NCBI GenBank assembly: GCA_003339645.1
Contig: QNUV01000041.1
Location: 186,001 to 250,000 of the forward strand
From: Microbacterium arborescens
Lineage (GTDB): Bacteria; Actinomycetota; Actinomycetes; Actinomycetales; Microbacteriaceae
Length of the DNA stretch: 64,000 nucleotides
Direction: 5' to 3'
The number at the start of each line of letters is the position of its first letter. Position 1 is the first letter of the stretch. Below the pieces are notes generated by a model. That model was not told the origin of the DNA. It made no database searches and saw only the letters and a list, made by a program, of their open reading frames with translations. Shown here piece by piece: positions 10,236 through 18,826 of this stretch. Position numbers and translations under genes: made by a program.

Positions 10236-10616
10236 ATGGCTAGAGTCAAGCGGGCAGTAAACGCCCACAAGAAGCGTCGCGTCATCCTCGAGCGCGCCTC
10301 CGGTTACCGCGGACAGCGTTCGCGCCTGTACCGCAAGGCGAAGGAGCAGGTCACCCACTCGCTCGTCTACGCGTACCGCGACCGTCGCAAGCGCAAGGGC
10401 GACTTCCGTCGTCTGTGGATCCAGCGCATCAACGCCGCTGCCCGTCAGAACGGCATCACGTACAACCGCTTCATCCAGGGCCTCGGCCTCGCGGGTGTGC
10501 AGGTCGACCGTCGTATGCTCGCCGAGCTCGCCGTGAACGAGCCCGCCGTCTTCGCGTCGCTCGTGGCGACGGCCAAGGGCGCTCTGCCGGCCGACGTCAA
10601 CGCTCCCAAGGCCTGA
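10236..10616 (+). CDS. rplT: 50S ribosomal protein L20
   Basis: A 126-residue L20 ([15 protein letters not shown]...[37 protein letters not shown], written here in pieces of the conserved pattern), needed early in 50S assembly and in many bacteria the autoregulator of this operon. AGGAAA precedes the ATG. A strong hairpin follows at 10643-10678, so this is the last gene of the operon. Confidence 0.98.
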   Translation: MARVKRAVNAHKKRRVILERASGYRGQRSRLYRKAKEQVTHSLVYAYRDRRKRKGDFRRLWIQRINAAARQNGITYNRFIQGLGLAGVQVDRRMLAELAVNEPAVFASLVATAKGALPADVNAPKA

Positions 10617-10642
10617 TCGGGTCTTCGCGTTCCACGCATCCA

Positions 10643-10678
10643 CGAAGGGGCGTCCTCCGAGAGGAGGGCGCCCCTTCG
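10643..10678 (+). terminator. Terminator of the infC-rpmI-rplT operon
   Basis: A 16-bp stem with one G-U pair (arms 10643-10658 and 10663-10678) closes a GAGA tetraloop. It sits 27 nt after rplT and ends 16 nt before the next start codon. Confidence 0.85.
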
Positions 10679-10681
10679 CCG

Positions 10682-10687
10682 TATGCT
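10682..10687 (+). promoter_or_regulatory. -10 element of the SpoU methyltransferase gene
   Basis: TATGCT ends 6 nt before the GTG at 10694 and lies right after the rplT terminator, consistent with a leaderless transcript. Confidence 0.55.
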
Positions 10688-10693
10688 GAAAAC

Positions 10694-11491
10694 GTGCTCG
10701 AGAACCCTCGCTCGCCCCGCGTTCGCGCCGTCGCCAAGCTGACCAAGCGCAGCGCTCGTCAGGAGACCGGCCTGTTCCTGCTCGAGGGCCCTCAGGCCGC
10801 GCGCGAGGCCTTGGCCTACCGCGCCGAGACTCTCGTCGAGATCTTCGCGACGCCGAACGCGATCGATCGGCATCCCGAGCTGGCCGCGAGCGCTGAGAAG
10901 GCCGGCGTGGCCGTCGTCTCGGCGAGCGAGGCCGTGCTCGAGGCGATGGCCGACACGGTCACGCCGCAGGGCATCGTGGCCGTCGCCCATCAGTCGCCGT
11001 CGTCGCTGCACGACATCTTCGCCGCACGACCCCGACTCGTCGCGATCTGCGAGGAGGTGCGCGATCCCGGCAACCTCGGGACGATCATCCGGGCCGCGGA
11101 TGCCGCCGGCGCGGACGCCGTCGTGCTGACGGGGCGGACCGTCGACCCGTACAACCCGAAGGTGGTCCGCTCGACCACCGGGTCGCTGTTCCACCTTCCG
11201 ATCGCGCTCGGCGTCGAGCTCGACGCTGCCGTCGAGCAGGCGCACGGCGCGGGCCTGCGGGTCGTTGCGGCCGACGTGAAGGGTGAGGAATTCCTCGACC
11301 ACCGCGCTACCCTCGCCGAGCCGACGGCGTGGCTCTTCGGCAACGAGGCGCGCGGGCTCGCCGACGAGGCCCTCGCGCGCGCCGACCTCGCGCTGCGCCT
11401 GCCGATCTACGGCGCCGCCGAGTCGCTGAACCTCGCGACCGCCGCGAGCGTGTGCCTGTACGAGACCGCGTTCGCCCAGCGCGCCGGCTGA
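10694..11491 (+). CDS. TrmH/SpoU-family RNA 2'-O-methyltransferase
   Basis: A 265-residue SPOUT methyltransferase. The N-terminal substrate-binding part (about 1-100, LFLLEGPQAAREAL) resembles the SpoU_sub_bind domain. The catalytic knot domain has the three SpoU motifs: DPGNLGTIIRAADAAG (motif 1, Asn and Arg), LFGNEARGL (motif 2) and IPIYGAAESLNLATAAS-like (motif 3). It should methylate a ribose in rRNA or tRNA; the target cannot be told from sequence. It often lies between rplT and pheS in actinobacteria, although here the importer genes intervene. Confidence 0.9.
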   Translation: MLENPRSPRVRAVAKLTKRSARQETGLFLLEGPQAAREALAYRAETLVEIFATPNAIDRHPELAASAEKAGVAVVSASEAVLEAMADTVTPQGIVAVAHQSPSSLHDIFAARPRLVAICEEVRDPGNLGTIIRAADAAGADAVVLTGRTVDPYNPKVVRSTTGSLFHLPIALGVELDAAVEQAHGAGLRVVAADVKGEEFLDHRATLAEPTAWLFGNEARGLADEALARADLALRLPIYGAAESLNLATAASVCLYETAFAQRAG

Positions 11492-11507
11492 GCCCCGTCT
11501 CTGTTGG

Positions 11508-11569
11508 GTCGACTCGCCAGGAACGGCGGGTCCGGCCCCCGCAGCATCCGCAGGTCGTGGCGAGTCGAC
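11508..11569. repeat. Long-loop inverted repeat (REP-like)
   Basis: Perfect 12-bp arms GTCGACTCGCCA (11508-11519) and TGGCGAGTCGAC (11558-11569) enclose a 38-nt GC-rich loop. It lies in a gap between two rightward genes and has no U-tract, so it looks more like a REP-type palindrome than a simple terminator. Confidence 0.6.
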
Positions 11570-11659
11570 GGGGGCAGGCAAGACGCGCCGTGTATTCCGA
11601 TTCTGTTACAGATCGGTGACTCGGACCGTTCGCGGCTGCTCCGAGCGGGGGAGTGCTCT

Positions 11660-11665
11660 TAGTAT
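11660..11665 (+). promoter_or_regulatory. -10 element of the amino-acid importer operon
   Basis: TAGTAT ends 8 nt before the ATG at 11674. Confidence 0.5.
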
Positions 11666-11673
11666 GAACTCTT

Positions 11674-12465
11674 ATGACGACTCCCGAAAACCCGGCGCCC
11701 CCGACGTCGAACATCTCGGTGCGCCGCGGCGACCCGCTCGTGGTGATCGAGGGCGTGCAGAAGCACTACGGCTCGTTCCAGGCCCTCAAGGACATCGACC
11801 TGACCGTCAACCGCGGTGAGGTCGTCGTGGTCATCGGTCCGTCGGGCTCGGGCAAGTCGACGCTCTGCCGCACGATCAATCGCCTCGAGACGATCAGCGA
11901 GGGCACGATCACCATCGACGGCGAGAAGCTGCCGTCCGAGGGCAAGGCTCTCGCGGCGCTCCGCGCCGACGTCGGAATGGTCTTCCAGTCGTTCAACCTC
12001 TTCGCTCACCTGACGATCCTCGAGAACGTCACGCTCGGGCCGATCAAGGTCAAGGGCATGAAGAAGGCCGAGGCCGAGAAGCTCGCCCGCGAGCTGCTCG
12101 ATCGCGTCGGCGTGGGACACCAGGCCGACAAGCTGCCGGCGCAGCTGTCGGGTGGTCAGCAGCAGCGCGTCGCGATCGCCCGTGCGCTCGCGATGAAGCC
12201 GAAGGTGATGCTCTTCGACGAGCCCACCAGCGCGCTCGACCCCGAGATGATCAACGAGGTCCTCGACGTCATGGTCGGTCTCGCGCAGGACGGCATGACG
12301 ATGATCGTCGTCACCCACGAGATGGGCTTCGCCCGCAAGGCGGCCGACCGGGTCGTGTTCATGGCCGACGGGCAGATCGTCGAAGAAGCCGTTCCCGAGC
12401 AGTTCTTCACGGCGCCCAAGAGCGACCGCGCGAAGGACTTCCTCTCCAAGCTCATCACCCACTGA
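11674..12465 (+). CDS. Polar amino acid (glutamate-type) ABC importer, ATPase
   Basis: A 263-residue ABC ATPase of the GluA/GlnQ class that powers uptake of polar amino acids. Visible motifs: Walker [11 protein letters not shown]-loop near [10 protein letters not shown], signature [15 protein letters not shown], Walker [13 protein letters not shown] and the H-loop VTHEMGF. The first 20 residues are a Pro/Thr-rich extension before the conserved core. It opens a four-gene set (ATPase, binding lipoprotein, two permeases) in the gluABCD order of Corynebacterium, so glutamate or a close relative is the likely substrate. Confidence 0.93.
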   Translation: MTTPENPAPPTSNISVRRGDPLVVIEGVQKHYGSFQALKDIDLTVNRGEVVVVIGPSGSGKSTLCRTINRLETISEGTITIDGEKLPSEGKALAALRADVGMVFQSFNLFAHLTILENVTLGPIKVKGMKKAEAEKLARELLDRVGVGHQADKLPAQLSGGQQQRVAIARALAMKPKVMLFDEPTSALDPEMINEVLDVMVGLAQDGMTMIVVTHEMGFARKAADRVVFMADGQIVEEAVPEQFFTAPKSDRAKDFLSKLITH

Positions 12466-12521
12466 GACCACCGACTTCCGCGCTCTGCACCGGGCGCGGA
12501 TGCCCCAACCAGGAGGACCAC

Positions 12522-13433
12522 ATGCGCAAGACACGAATCACCGGCGCTTTCGCCGGTATCGCCATCGCTGCGATCGCTCTGACCGGCTGCAACAGCGGCT
12601 CGCCCACCTCGCCCGGCGGTGCCGCCACCGGTGACGGCGGAGACAGCAACGAGGCCCTGTGGGAGGTCGCCTCCGACGTCTCGCTCGAGGGCAGCCCGAC
12701 GTTCGACGCGATCCAGTCGCGTGACAAGGTGATCGTCGGTGTCAAGGAGGACCAGCCCGGTCTCGGCTTCCTCGACGCGACGTCCAACGAGCGCAGCGGC
12801 TTCGACGTCGACATCGCACGCTGGATCGCGGCATCCCTCGGCTACGACGAGGACAAGATCGAGTTCAAGGCGATCGCCTCGGCCAACCGCGAGCAGGCCA
12901 TCGTCAACGGCGACGTCGACTACTACGTCGGCACGTACTCGATCACCGACTCGCGCAAGCAGCAGATCGACTTCGCCGGTCCGTACTTCATCACGGGCCA
13001 GGGCCTGCTCGTCGCCGCGGACAGCGACATCGCGAGCGAGGACGACCTGAACGAGAACACGCGCGTGTGCTCGGCGACCGGATCGACGCCCATCCAGAAC
13101 ATCAAGACGAACTACCCCGAGGTTCCCACCGAGGAGTTCGACCTTTACTCGGCATGCGTCGACGCGCTCATCAACGGCACCGTCGACGCCGTCACGACCG
13201 ACCAGGCGATCCTGATCGGCTACGCGGCGCAGTACCCCGACGAGATCAAGGTCGTGGGCGAGCCCTTCAGCGAGGAGAAGTACGGCGTCGGCCTGCGCAA
13301 GGGCGACGACGCGTTCCGCGCGCACATCAACGAGCTGCTCACCGACGGCGGCGACGTGTGGCAGGGCATCTTCGACAAGAACCTCGGTCAGTCCGGGATC
13401 ACGGTCGAGCAGCCCGCGGTCGACGCGTACTGA
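12522..13433 (+). CDS. Glutamate-type ABC importer, substrate-binding lipoprotein
   Basis: A 303-residue solute-binding protein. The signal sequence ends in the lipobox LTGC (Cys23), so the mature protein is lipid-anchored outside the membrane. The family 3 binding fold is clear (VIVGVKEDQPGLGFLD, GFDVDIARWIA, DYYVGTYSITDSRKQQIDFAGPY). GluB-type proteins bind glutamate/glutamine; the exact ligand is inferred from operon order. AGGAGG precedes the ATG, and the gene starts 56 nt after the ATPase gene. Confidence 0.93.
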   Translation: MRKTRITGAFAGIAIAAIALTGCNSGSPTSPGGAATGDGGDSNEALWEVASDVSLEGSPTFDAIQSRDKVIVGVKEDQPGLGFLDATSNERSGFDVDIARWIAASLGYDEDKIEFKAIASANREQAIVNGDVDYYVGTYSITDSRKQQIDFAGPYFITGQGLLVAADSDIASEDDLNENTRVCSATGSTPIQNIKTNYPEVPTEEFDLYSACVDALINGTVDAVTTDQAILIGYAAQYPDEIKVVGEPFSEEKYGVGLRKGDDAFRAHINELLTDGGDVWQGIFDKNLGQSGITVEQPAVDAY

Positions 13434-13503
13434 TTCGCACTGACACCATGACCACGGGGTGGGGGCGCACGCGTCCCCACCCCGCACCATCCAAGGAGAC
13501 GAT

Positions 13504-14151
13504 GTGGGCGTCATCACCGACAACCTCGACCTCTGGGGCGAGGCGCTCGGCAACACCCTGTTGCTGTTCTTCGCCGGCGGAGCGATCGCCCTGGTCCTCG
13601 GCACGCTGATCGGCGCCATGCGCGTCTCGCCGATTCCGGTGGCGCGCGCTTTCGGCACGGTCTACGTCAACACCATCCGCAACACCCCGCTGACGCTCGT
13701 CTTCTTCTTCTTCGCGTTCGGCTACCCGCAGCTCGATCTGCCGAACCCCGGCTTCACGGTGCTCGGCATATGGGCGCTGGGCATCTACACCGCGACCTAC
13801 GTCGCCGAGGTCATCCGTGCCGGCATCAACACCGTGCCGGTCGGCCAGGCCGAAGCGGCCCGCGCGATCGGCCTCACGTTCGGTCAGGTCATGACCCTCG
13901 TGGTCATGCCGCAGGCCTTCCGGTCGGTCGTGCCGCCGATGATGAGCGTGTTCATCGCGCTGCTGAAGAACACCACGGTCGCCACCGGCTTCTCCGTGGT
14001 CGAGCTCGGCGCCATCCGAGCCAATCTGAGCGAGCGCGGCGAGAACGCCCTGACCGTGCTCCTCTGGGTCGCCGTCGTCTTCGTCGCCCTGGTGCTGGTC
14101 CTCAGCGCCGTGCAGCGACGACTCGAGAACAAGTGGAGGATCGCGCGATGA
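13504..14151 (+). CDS. Glutamate-type ABC importer, permease 1
   Basis: A 215-residue HisM/GluC-type inner-membrane permease with about five transmembrane helices and the EAA loop (GQAEAARAIGLTFGQVMTLVVMPQAFR) that contacts the ATPase. I chose the GTG at 13504 because AAGGAG at 13493-13498 is correctly spaced; the frame upstream has no ribosome-binding site. It overlaps the second permease gene by 4 nt. Confidence 0.92.
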   Translation: MGVITDNLDLWGEALGNTLLLFFAGGAIALVLGTLIGAMRVSPIPVARAFGTVYVNTIRNTPLTLVFFFFAFGYPQLDLPNPGFTVLGIWALGIYTATYVAEVIRAGINTVPVGQAEAARAIGLTFGQVMTLVVMPQAFRSVVPPMMSVFIALLKNTTVATGFSVVELGAIRANLSERGENALTVLLWVAVVFVALVLVLSAVQRRLENKWRIAR

Positions 14152-15086
14152 CTTCCGTCCTGTACGACGTTCCGGGGCCCCGCGCGATCCTGCGCAACCG
14201 CATCCTCGGCATCGTCACCGTCCTCCTGGTCGCCGCGGCGATCGGATTCGTGGTCTTCCGCTTCGCGGTGAGCGGTCAGTTCTCCGCCGACAAGTGGTAC
14301 ATCTTCACCTTCAGCAACGTGTGGCTCGGCATCCTCAAGGCGCTCGGCAACACGCTCGCCGCCTTCGGGCTCGCGGCCGTCGGTGCCCTGGCGCTCGGCT
14401 TCGTCCTCGCGATCGGACGCCTGTCGGATCACGCGTGGGTGCGGATTCCCTTCGGCGTCGTCATCGAGGCGTTCCGGGCCGTACCGGTGCTGATCTTCAT
14501 GATGCTGATGTACTACGGCCTGCCGACGCTCGGCATCCGCATGGAGCCGTACTGGGCCGTCGTCATCGCCCTCGTCGCGTACAACGGCTCCGTGCTGGCG
14601 GAGGCCCTGCGCGCCGGCATCGAGTCGCTGCCACGCGGGCAGAAGGAAGCCGGCTACGCGATCGGGCTCCGCAAGAGCGGCGTCATGCGCCTCGTCCTGC
14701 TGCCGCAGGCGGTCCGCGCCATGCTGCCCGTCATCGTCGCGCAGCTCGTCGTGACGCTGAAGGACACCGCGCTCGGCTTCATCATCACCTACCCCGAGCT
14801 GCTGTACTACGCCAAGCAGCTGACCTCGCAGCCGGGGCGCCCGATCCTGCAGGCCGGCATCGTCATCGGCGCGATCTACATCGTGATGTGCCTGCTGCTG
14901 TCGTGGTTCGCGAGCTTCCTCGAGAAGCGGCTCTCGCGTTCGCCTCGCACCCCGGGCACCGCGGGCGGTGGGGCATCGGCCGTCGATCCACTGCACCACC
15001 CGGTGCCTCCGACGACGGACACCGAGCTCATCGCGATGCAGAAGGGGATCGGCAAGCACGACTCCAATAGCTCGGGCAGCGCCTGA
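14148..15086 (+). CDS. Glutamate-type ABC importer, permease 2
   Basis: A 312-residue GluD-type permease. After an N-terminal membrane helix comes the transport domain with the EAA loop (RGQKEAGYAIGLRKSGVMRLVLLPQAVR). The last 50 residues are a hydrophilic Pro/Thr/His tail beyond the final membrane segment, longer than in most homologues. Its ATG overlaps the GluC-like stop (ATGA). A strong terminator follows at 15104-15140. Confidence 0.92.
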   Translation: MTSVLYDVPGPRAILRNRILGIVTVLLVAAAIGFVVFRFAVSGQFSADKWYIFTFSNVWLGILKALGNTLAAFGLAAVGALALGFVLAIGRLSDHAWVRIPFGVVIEAFRAVPVLIFMMLMYYGLPTLGIRMEPYWAVVIALVAYNGSVLAEALRAGIESLPRGQKEAGYAIGLRKSGVMRLVLLPQAVRAMLPVIVAQLVVTLKDTALGFIITYPELLYYAKQLTSQPGRPILQAGIVIGAIYIVMCLLLSWFASFLEKRLSRSPRTPGTAGGGASAVDPLHHPVPPTTDTELIAMQKGIGKHDSNSSGSA

Positions 15087-15103
15087 CGCACCGAGCACGA
15101 CCC

Positions 15104-15140
15104 CGACGGGCCCCTCACGCGAAAGCGGAGGGGCCCGTCG
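15104..15140 (+). terminator. Terminator of the importer operon
   Basis: A 13-bp perfect stem (CGACGGGCCCCTC at 15104-15116 with its complement at 15128-15140) and an 11-nt loop, 17 nt after the last permease gene and directly before the pheS promoter. Confidence 0.85.
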
Positions 15141-15144
15141 CCGG

Positions 15145-15150
15145 TAGACT
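15145..15150 (+). promoter_or_regulatory. -10 element of pheST
   Basis: TAGACT ends 8 nt before the GTG at 15159. No room is left for a leader, so there is no T-box or pheM-type attenuator here. Confidence 0.5.
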
Positions 15151-15158
15151 CGACTCCC

Positions 15159-16199
15159 GTGTCCGACGCACCCGAGATCACCCCTGACGCGGTCGCCGCG
15201 GCGGTGGATGCGGCCCTCGCCGCCATCGCCGACGCGACCTCGACCGCAGAGCTGAAGTCCGCCCGCAACGCCCACACCGCCGAGGGGTCGCCGCTTGCGC
15301 GACTCAACGCGCAGCTGCGGTCGGTGCCCAACGAGAAGAAGGCCGAGTTCGGCAAGCTCGTGGGCCAGGCGCGCGGTCGCGTCACCCAGGCCCTTGCTGC
15401 CCGCGAGGACGAGCTCGCCGCCGCCGAGACGGCCGCGAAGCTCGAGGCCGAGGCGCTCGATGTCACCGCCATCGCACCGCGCGGACGCGTCGGGGCGCGG
15501 CATCCGATCTCGCTCCTGCAGGAGGAGGTCGCCGATCTCTTCGTCGGGATGGGCTGGGAGATCGCGGAGGGACCCGAGCTCGAGCACGAGTGGTTCAACT
15601 TCGACTCGCTCAACTTCGACGTCGACCACCCCGCCCGCCAGATGCAGGACACGTTCTTCGTCGATCCCGTCGCGCGTCACCTCGTCATGCGCACGCAGAC
15701 GAGCCCCGTGCAGATGCGGTCCATGCTCGAGCGCGACATCCCCATCTACGTCCTCTCGCCGGGCCGGGTGTTCCGCACCGACGAGTACGACGCGACCCAC
15801 CTGCCCGTGTTCACGCAGTTCGAGGGCCTCGTCGTCGACAAGGGCATCACGATGGCCCACCTCAAGGGCACCCTCGACCACGCGGCACGCGAGCTCTTCG
15901 GTCCCGAGGCCAAGACCCGTTTCCGCACCAACTACTTCCCGTTCACCGAGCCGAGCGCCGAACTCGACCTGTGGCACCCGACCTTCGCCGGCGGTGCGCG
16001 CTGGATCGAGTGGGGCGGCTGCGGCATGGTGAACCCCAATGTGCTCCGCGCCGCGGGCATCGACCCCGAGGTCTACTCCGGGTTCGCCTTCGGCATGGGC
16101 ATCGAGCGGACGCTGATGTTCCGCTCCGACGTGAAGGACATGCGCGACATGGCCGAGGGTGATGTGCGTTTCAGCGAGCAGTTCGGGATGGTGGTCTGA
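15159..16199 (+). CDS. pheS: Phenylalanyl-tRNA synthetase alpha subunit
   Basis: A 346-residue class II aminoacyl-tRNA synthetase alpha chain. The N-terminal coiled coil (about residues 1-95) binds tRNA-Phe. The catalytic core shows motif 2 (VFRTDEYDATHLPVFTQFEG), the substrate-pocket segment FPFTEPSAE and motif 3 (GFAFGMGIERTLM). The GTG start at 15159 is set by the leaderless promoter. Its stop overlaps the pheT ATG by 1 nt. Confidence 0.97.
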   Translation: MSDAPEITPDAVAAAVDAALAAIADATSTAELKSARNAHTAEGSPLARLNAQLRSVPNEKKAEFGKLVGQARGRVTQALAAREDELAAAETAAKLEAEALDVTAIAPRGRVGARHPISLLQEEVADLFVGMGWEIAEGPELEHEWFNFDSLNFDVDHPARQMQDTFFVDPVARHLVMRTQTSPVQMRSMLERDIPIYVLSPGRVFRTDEYDATHLPVFTQFEGLVVDKGITMAHLKGTLDHAARELFGPEAKTRFRTNYFPFTEPSAELDLWHPTFAGGARWIEWGGCGMVNPNVLRAAGIDPEVYSGFAFGMGIERTLMFRSDVKDMRDMAEGDVRFSEQFGMVV

Positions 16200-18718
16200 T
16201 GCGCGTTCCGCTCTCGTGGTTGCGTGAGTACGTCGATGTGCCGGCGGATGCCGCGCCCGAGGACATCCTCGCGGCGCTCGTGTCGGTCGGCTTCGAAGAG
16301 GAGGACGTCCACGGGTTCGACCTCACCGGTCCGATCGTCGTCGGCCGCGTGGTCTCGTTCGAGCCCGAGCCGCAGTCCAACGGCAAGACGATCCGCTGGT
16401 GCCAGGTAGACGTGGGTGAGGCCAACGGCGGCATCCGCGGCATAGTCTGCGGCGCCTCGAACCTCTTCGAGGGCGACAAGGTCGTCGTCACCCTTCCCGG
16501 CGCCGTGCTGCCCGGCCCGTTCCCGATCGCGGCGCGCAAGACGTACGGACACGTCTCGGACGGCATGATCGCCTCGGCGAAGGAGCTGGGCCTCGGCGAC
16601 GAGCACTCGGGCATCCTGCGCCTGACCGAGCTCGGTCTCGACAGCGACGAGGATGCGCCGGTCGGTGCCGACGCGATCGCGCTGCTCGGCCTCGACGACG
16701 CTGCCATCGACGTCAACGTCACCCCCGACCGCGGCTACGCGCTGTCGGTGCGCGGCATCGCCCGCGAGTACTCGCACGCGACCGGTGCGGCATTCCGCGA
16801 CCCCGGCCTGCGCGAGTTCGACGAGCTCGAGCACCCCGCGACGGGCTTCGACGTCGCGGTCGACGACCGGGCGCCGATCCGCGGCCGCGTCGGTGCGACC
16901 GAATTCGCGGTGCGCGTCGTCTCGGGGGTCGACCCGTCGCGGCCGACGCCGCCGTGGATGGTCGCGCGTCTCACGCTCGCCGGCATCCGCTCGCTCGGCA
17001 TCCTCATCGACATCACCAACTACGTCATGGTGGAGCTCGGCAACCCGATCCACGGCTACGACCTCGACAAGCTCAGCGGCGGCATCACGGTGCGGCGCGC
17101 GACGCCGGGGGAGAAGCTCACGACGCTCGACGGCAAGGAACGCACGCTCGACGGCGAAGACCTTCTCATCACCGACGAGTCGGGCCCCATCGGCCTCGCC
17201 GGCGTCATGGGCGGCGGCACGACCGAGATGACGGATGCGACGCGCAACGTGCTGATCGAGGCCGCGATCTTCGACACCGTCACGATCGCCCGCACCGCTC
17301 GTCGTCACAAGCTGCCGAGCGAGGCCTCGCGGCGCTTCGAGCGCGGTGTCGACCCGCTGCTGCCCTTCGTGGCCGCCCGCCGCGTCGCCGACCTCATGGT
17401 CGAGCTCGCCGGCGGCACGCTCGAGCCGGTCGGCGGCGCTCTGTTCGGAGAGGTGTTCCTCGAGGCGATCGACCTGCCGCGCGGCTTCGTCGCAGGCCTC
17501 ATCGGCATCGACTACACCGACGACGAGGTCGTCGCAGCCCTCGAGACGATCGGCGCAGAGGTGTCGGACACGGATGCCGGTTGGGAGGTCATTCCGCCGT
17601 CGTGGCGTCCCGACCTCACCGACAAGTGGACGCTGGCCGAAGAGGTCGCGCGCATCCACGGGCTCGACCGCGTTCCTTCGGTCCTCCCGACGGCACCGTC
17701 CGGTCGCGGACTGACGGATGCCCAGAAGGGCCGTCGTCGCGTGTCGAACGCACTGGCGGCCGCGGGCTTCGTCGAGACCCCGTCGTTCCCGTTCACGACG
17801 CGCGACAGCAACGACCTGCACGGCTCCGCCTCGGGCGAGGAACTGCCCTCGGTCAAGATCGCCAACCCGCTCGACGGGCAGGCCCCCTACCTGCGCCGCT
17901 CGCTCGTGCCGGGCCTGCTGCAGGTCGCCCACCGCAACGTCTCACGTGGCCTGACGGATCTCGCCCTCTTCGAGGTCGGCGCGGTCTTCCTCCCCGAGCC
18001 CGGCACGCAGTACGGCACCGCGACGGTTCCGCCGCTCGCTGTGCGTCCCGACGACGCCACACTCGCGGAGCTCCACGCGTCGATCCCGCCGCAGCCGCGT
18101 CACGTCGCGGTGCTCGTCGCCGGCAATGCGTCGCCGAAGAAGCCGGGCCAGGCCGCCGTCACGGCCGATCTCAGCGACGTGTTCGCCGCCGTCGCAGCGA
18201 TCGGCTCGGCCGCCGGCGTCGACATCGAGATCTCGCAGACCCGGCGCGCCGCGCTGCATCCGGGTCGCGCCGCCGCGCTCACCGTCGGCGGTGTCGAGGT
18301 CGGTTACGCCGGGGAGCTGCATCCCGAGGTCTCGGCCGCGGCCGACCTGTCGGGCCGGGTCCTCGTCGCCGAGGTCGACCTCGACGCGGTTCTGGCGAGC
18401 GCGGGAGAGCGGGTCGTCGTCGCGTCGCTGTCGGGCTACCCCGCGGCCACGCAGGACGTCTCGCTCGTCGTCCCCGACTCCGTGACAGCGGGTGCTCTTG
18501 CCTCGGCGCTGTCGGAGGGAGCCGGCTCGCTACTCGAATCGCTCCGACTCGTCGACGACTACCGCGGCTCGGGCGTTCCCGAAGGCTCGAAGAGTCTGAC
18601 CTTCGCGCTGCGCTTCCGCGCCGATGACCGCACCCTGACCGCGGCCGAGGCGAGCGAGGCCAAGCTCGCGGGCGTCGCCGTCGCGGCCGAGCGCTTCGGC
18701 GCCGTCATCCGCGACTGA
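16199..18718 (+). CDS. pheT: Phenylalanyl-tRNA synthetase beta subunit
   Basis: An 839-residue PheT of the usual bacterial length. Domains in order: EMAP/OB tRNA-binding domain (about 40-150), B3/B4 editing domain (about 215-400, including ITNYVMVELGNPIHGYD), B5 domain (about 420-490), core-like domain, and the C-terminal ferredoxin-fold anticodon-binding domain (from about 745, SGYPAATQDVSLVV). It forms the alpha2-beta2 enzyme with PheS and clears mischarged Tyr-tRNA-Phe. Confidence 0.97.
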   Translation: MRVPLSWLREYVDVPADAAPEDILAALVSVGFEEEDVHGFDLTGPIVVGRVVSFEPEPQSNGKTIRWCQVDVGEANGGIRGIVCGASNLFEGDKVVVTLPGAVLPGPFPIAARKTYGHVSDGMIASAKELGLGDEHSGILRLTELGLDSDEDAPVGADAIALLGLDDAAIDVNVTPDRGYALSVRGIAREYSHATGAAFRDPGLREFDELEHPATGFDVAVDDRAPIRGRVGATEFAVRVVSGVDPSRPTPPWMVARLTLAGIRSLGILIDITNYVMVELGNPIHGYDLDKLSGGITVRRATPGEKLTTLDGKERTLDGEDLLITDESGPIGLAGVMGGGTTEMTDATRNVLIEAAIFDTVTIARTARRHKLPSEASRRFERGVDPLLPFVAARRVADLMVELAGGTLEPVGGALFGEVFLEAIDLPRGFVAGLIGIDYTDDEVVAALETIGAEVSDTDAGWEVIPPSWRPDLTDKWTLAEEVARIHGLDRVPSVLPTAPSGRGLTDAQKGRRRVSNALAAAGFVETPSFPFTTRDSNDLHGSASGEELPSVKIANPLDGQAPYLRRSLVPGLLQVAHRNVSRGLTDLALFEVGAVFLPEPGTQYGTATVPPLAVRPDDATLAELHASIPPQPRHVAVLVAGNASPKKPGQAAVTADLSDVFAAVAAIGSAAGVDIEISQTRRAALHPGRAAALTVGGVEVGYAGELHPEVSAAADLSGRVLVAEVDLDAVLASAGERVVVASLSGYPAATQDVSLVVPDSVTAGALASALSEGAGSLLESLRLVDDYRGSGVPEGSKSLTFALRFRADDRTLTAAEASEAKLAGVAVAAERFGAVIRD

Positions 18719-18726
18719 CCTGCGTA

Positions 18727-18790
18727 TCGGGCGCAGTTCCGGGCGTCGCGCGCGGCTCCAACCGTGTCGCGCGTCCGGAACTGCGCCCGA
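18727..18790. repeat. Long-loop inverted repeat after pheT (REP-like or terminator)
   Basis: Perfect 16-bp arms (TCGGGCGCAGTTCCGG at 18727-18742; complement at 18775-18790) enclose 32 nt. It separates pheT from the convergent ATPase gene. Total length and design match the repeat at 11508-11569, although the arm sequences differ. Confidence 0.65.
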
Positions 18791-18826
18791 CTCGTCGTCT
18801 CGGCCGGCCGACCGACAGCGAGGGGC

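Noticed and set aside
12156-13658. 500-codon antisense frame over the importer genes
   Set aside because: Mirror of the binding-lipoprotein gene; no domain, no ribosome-binding site.
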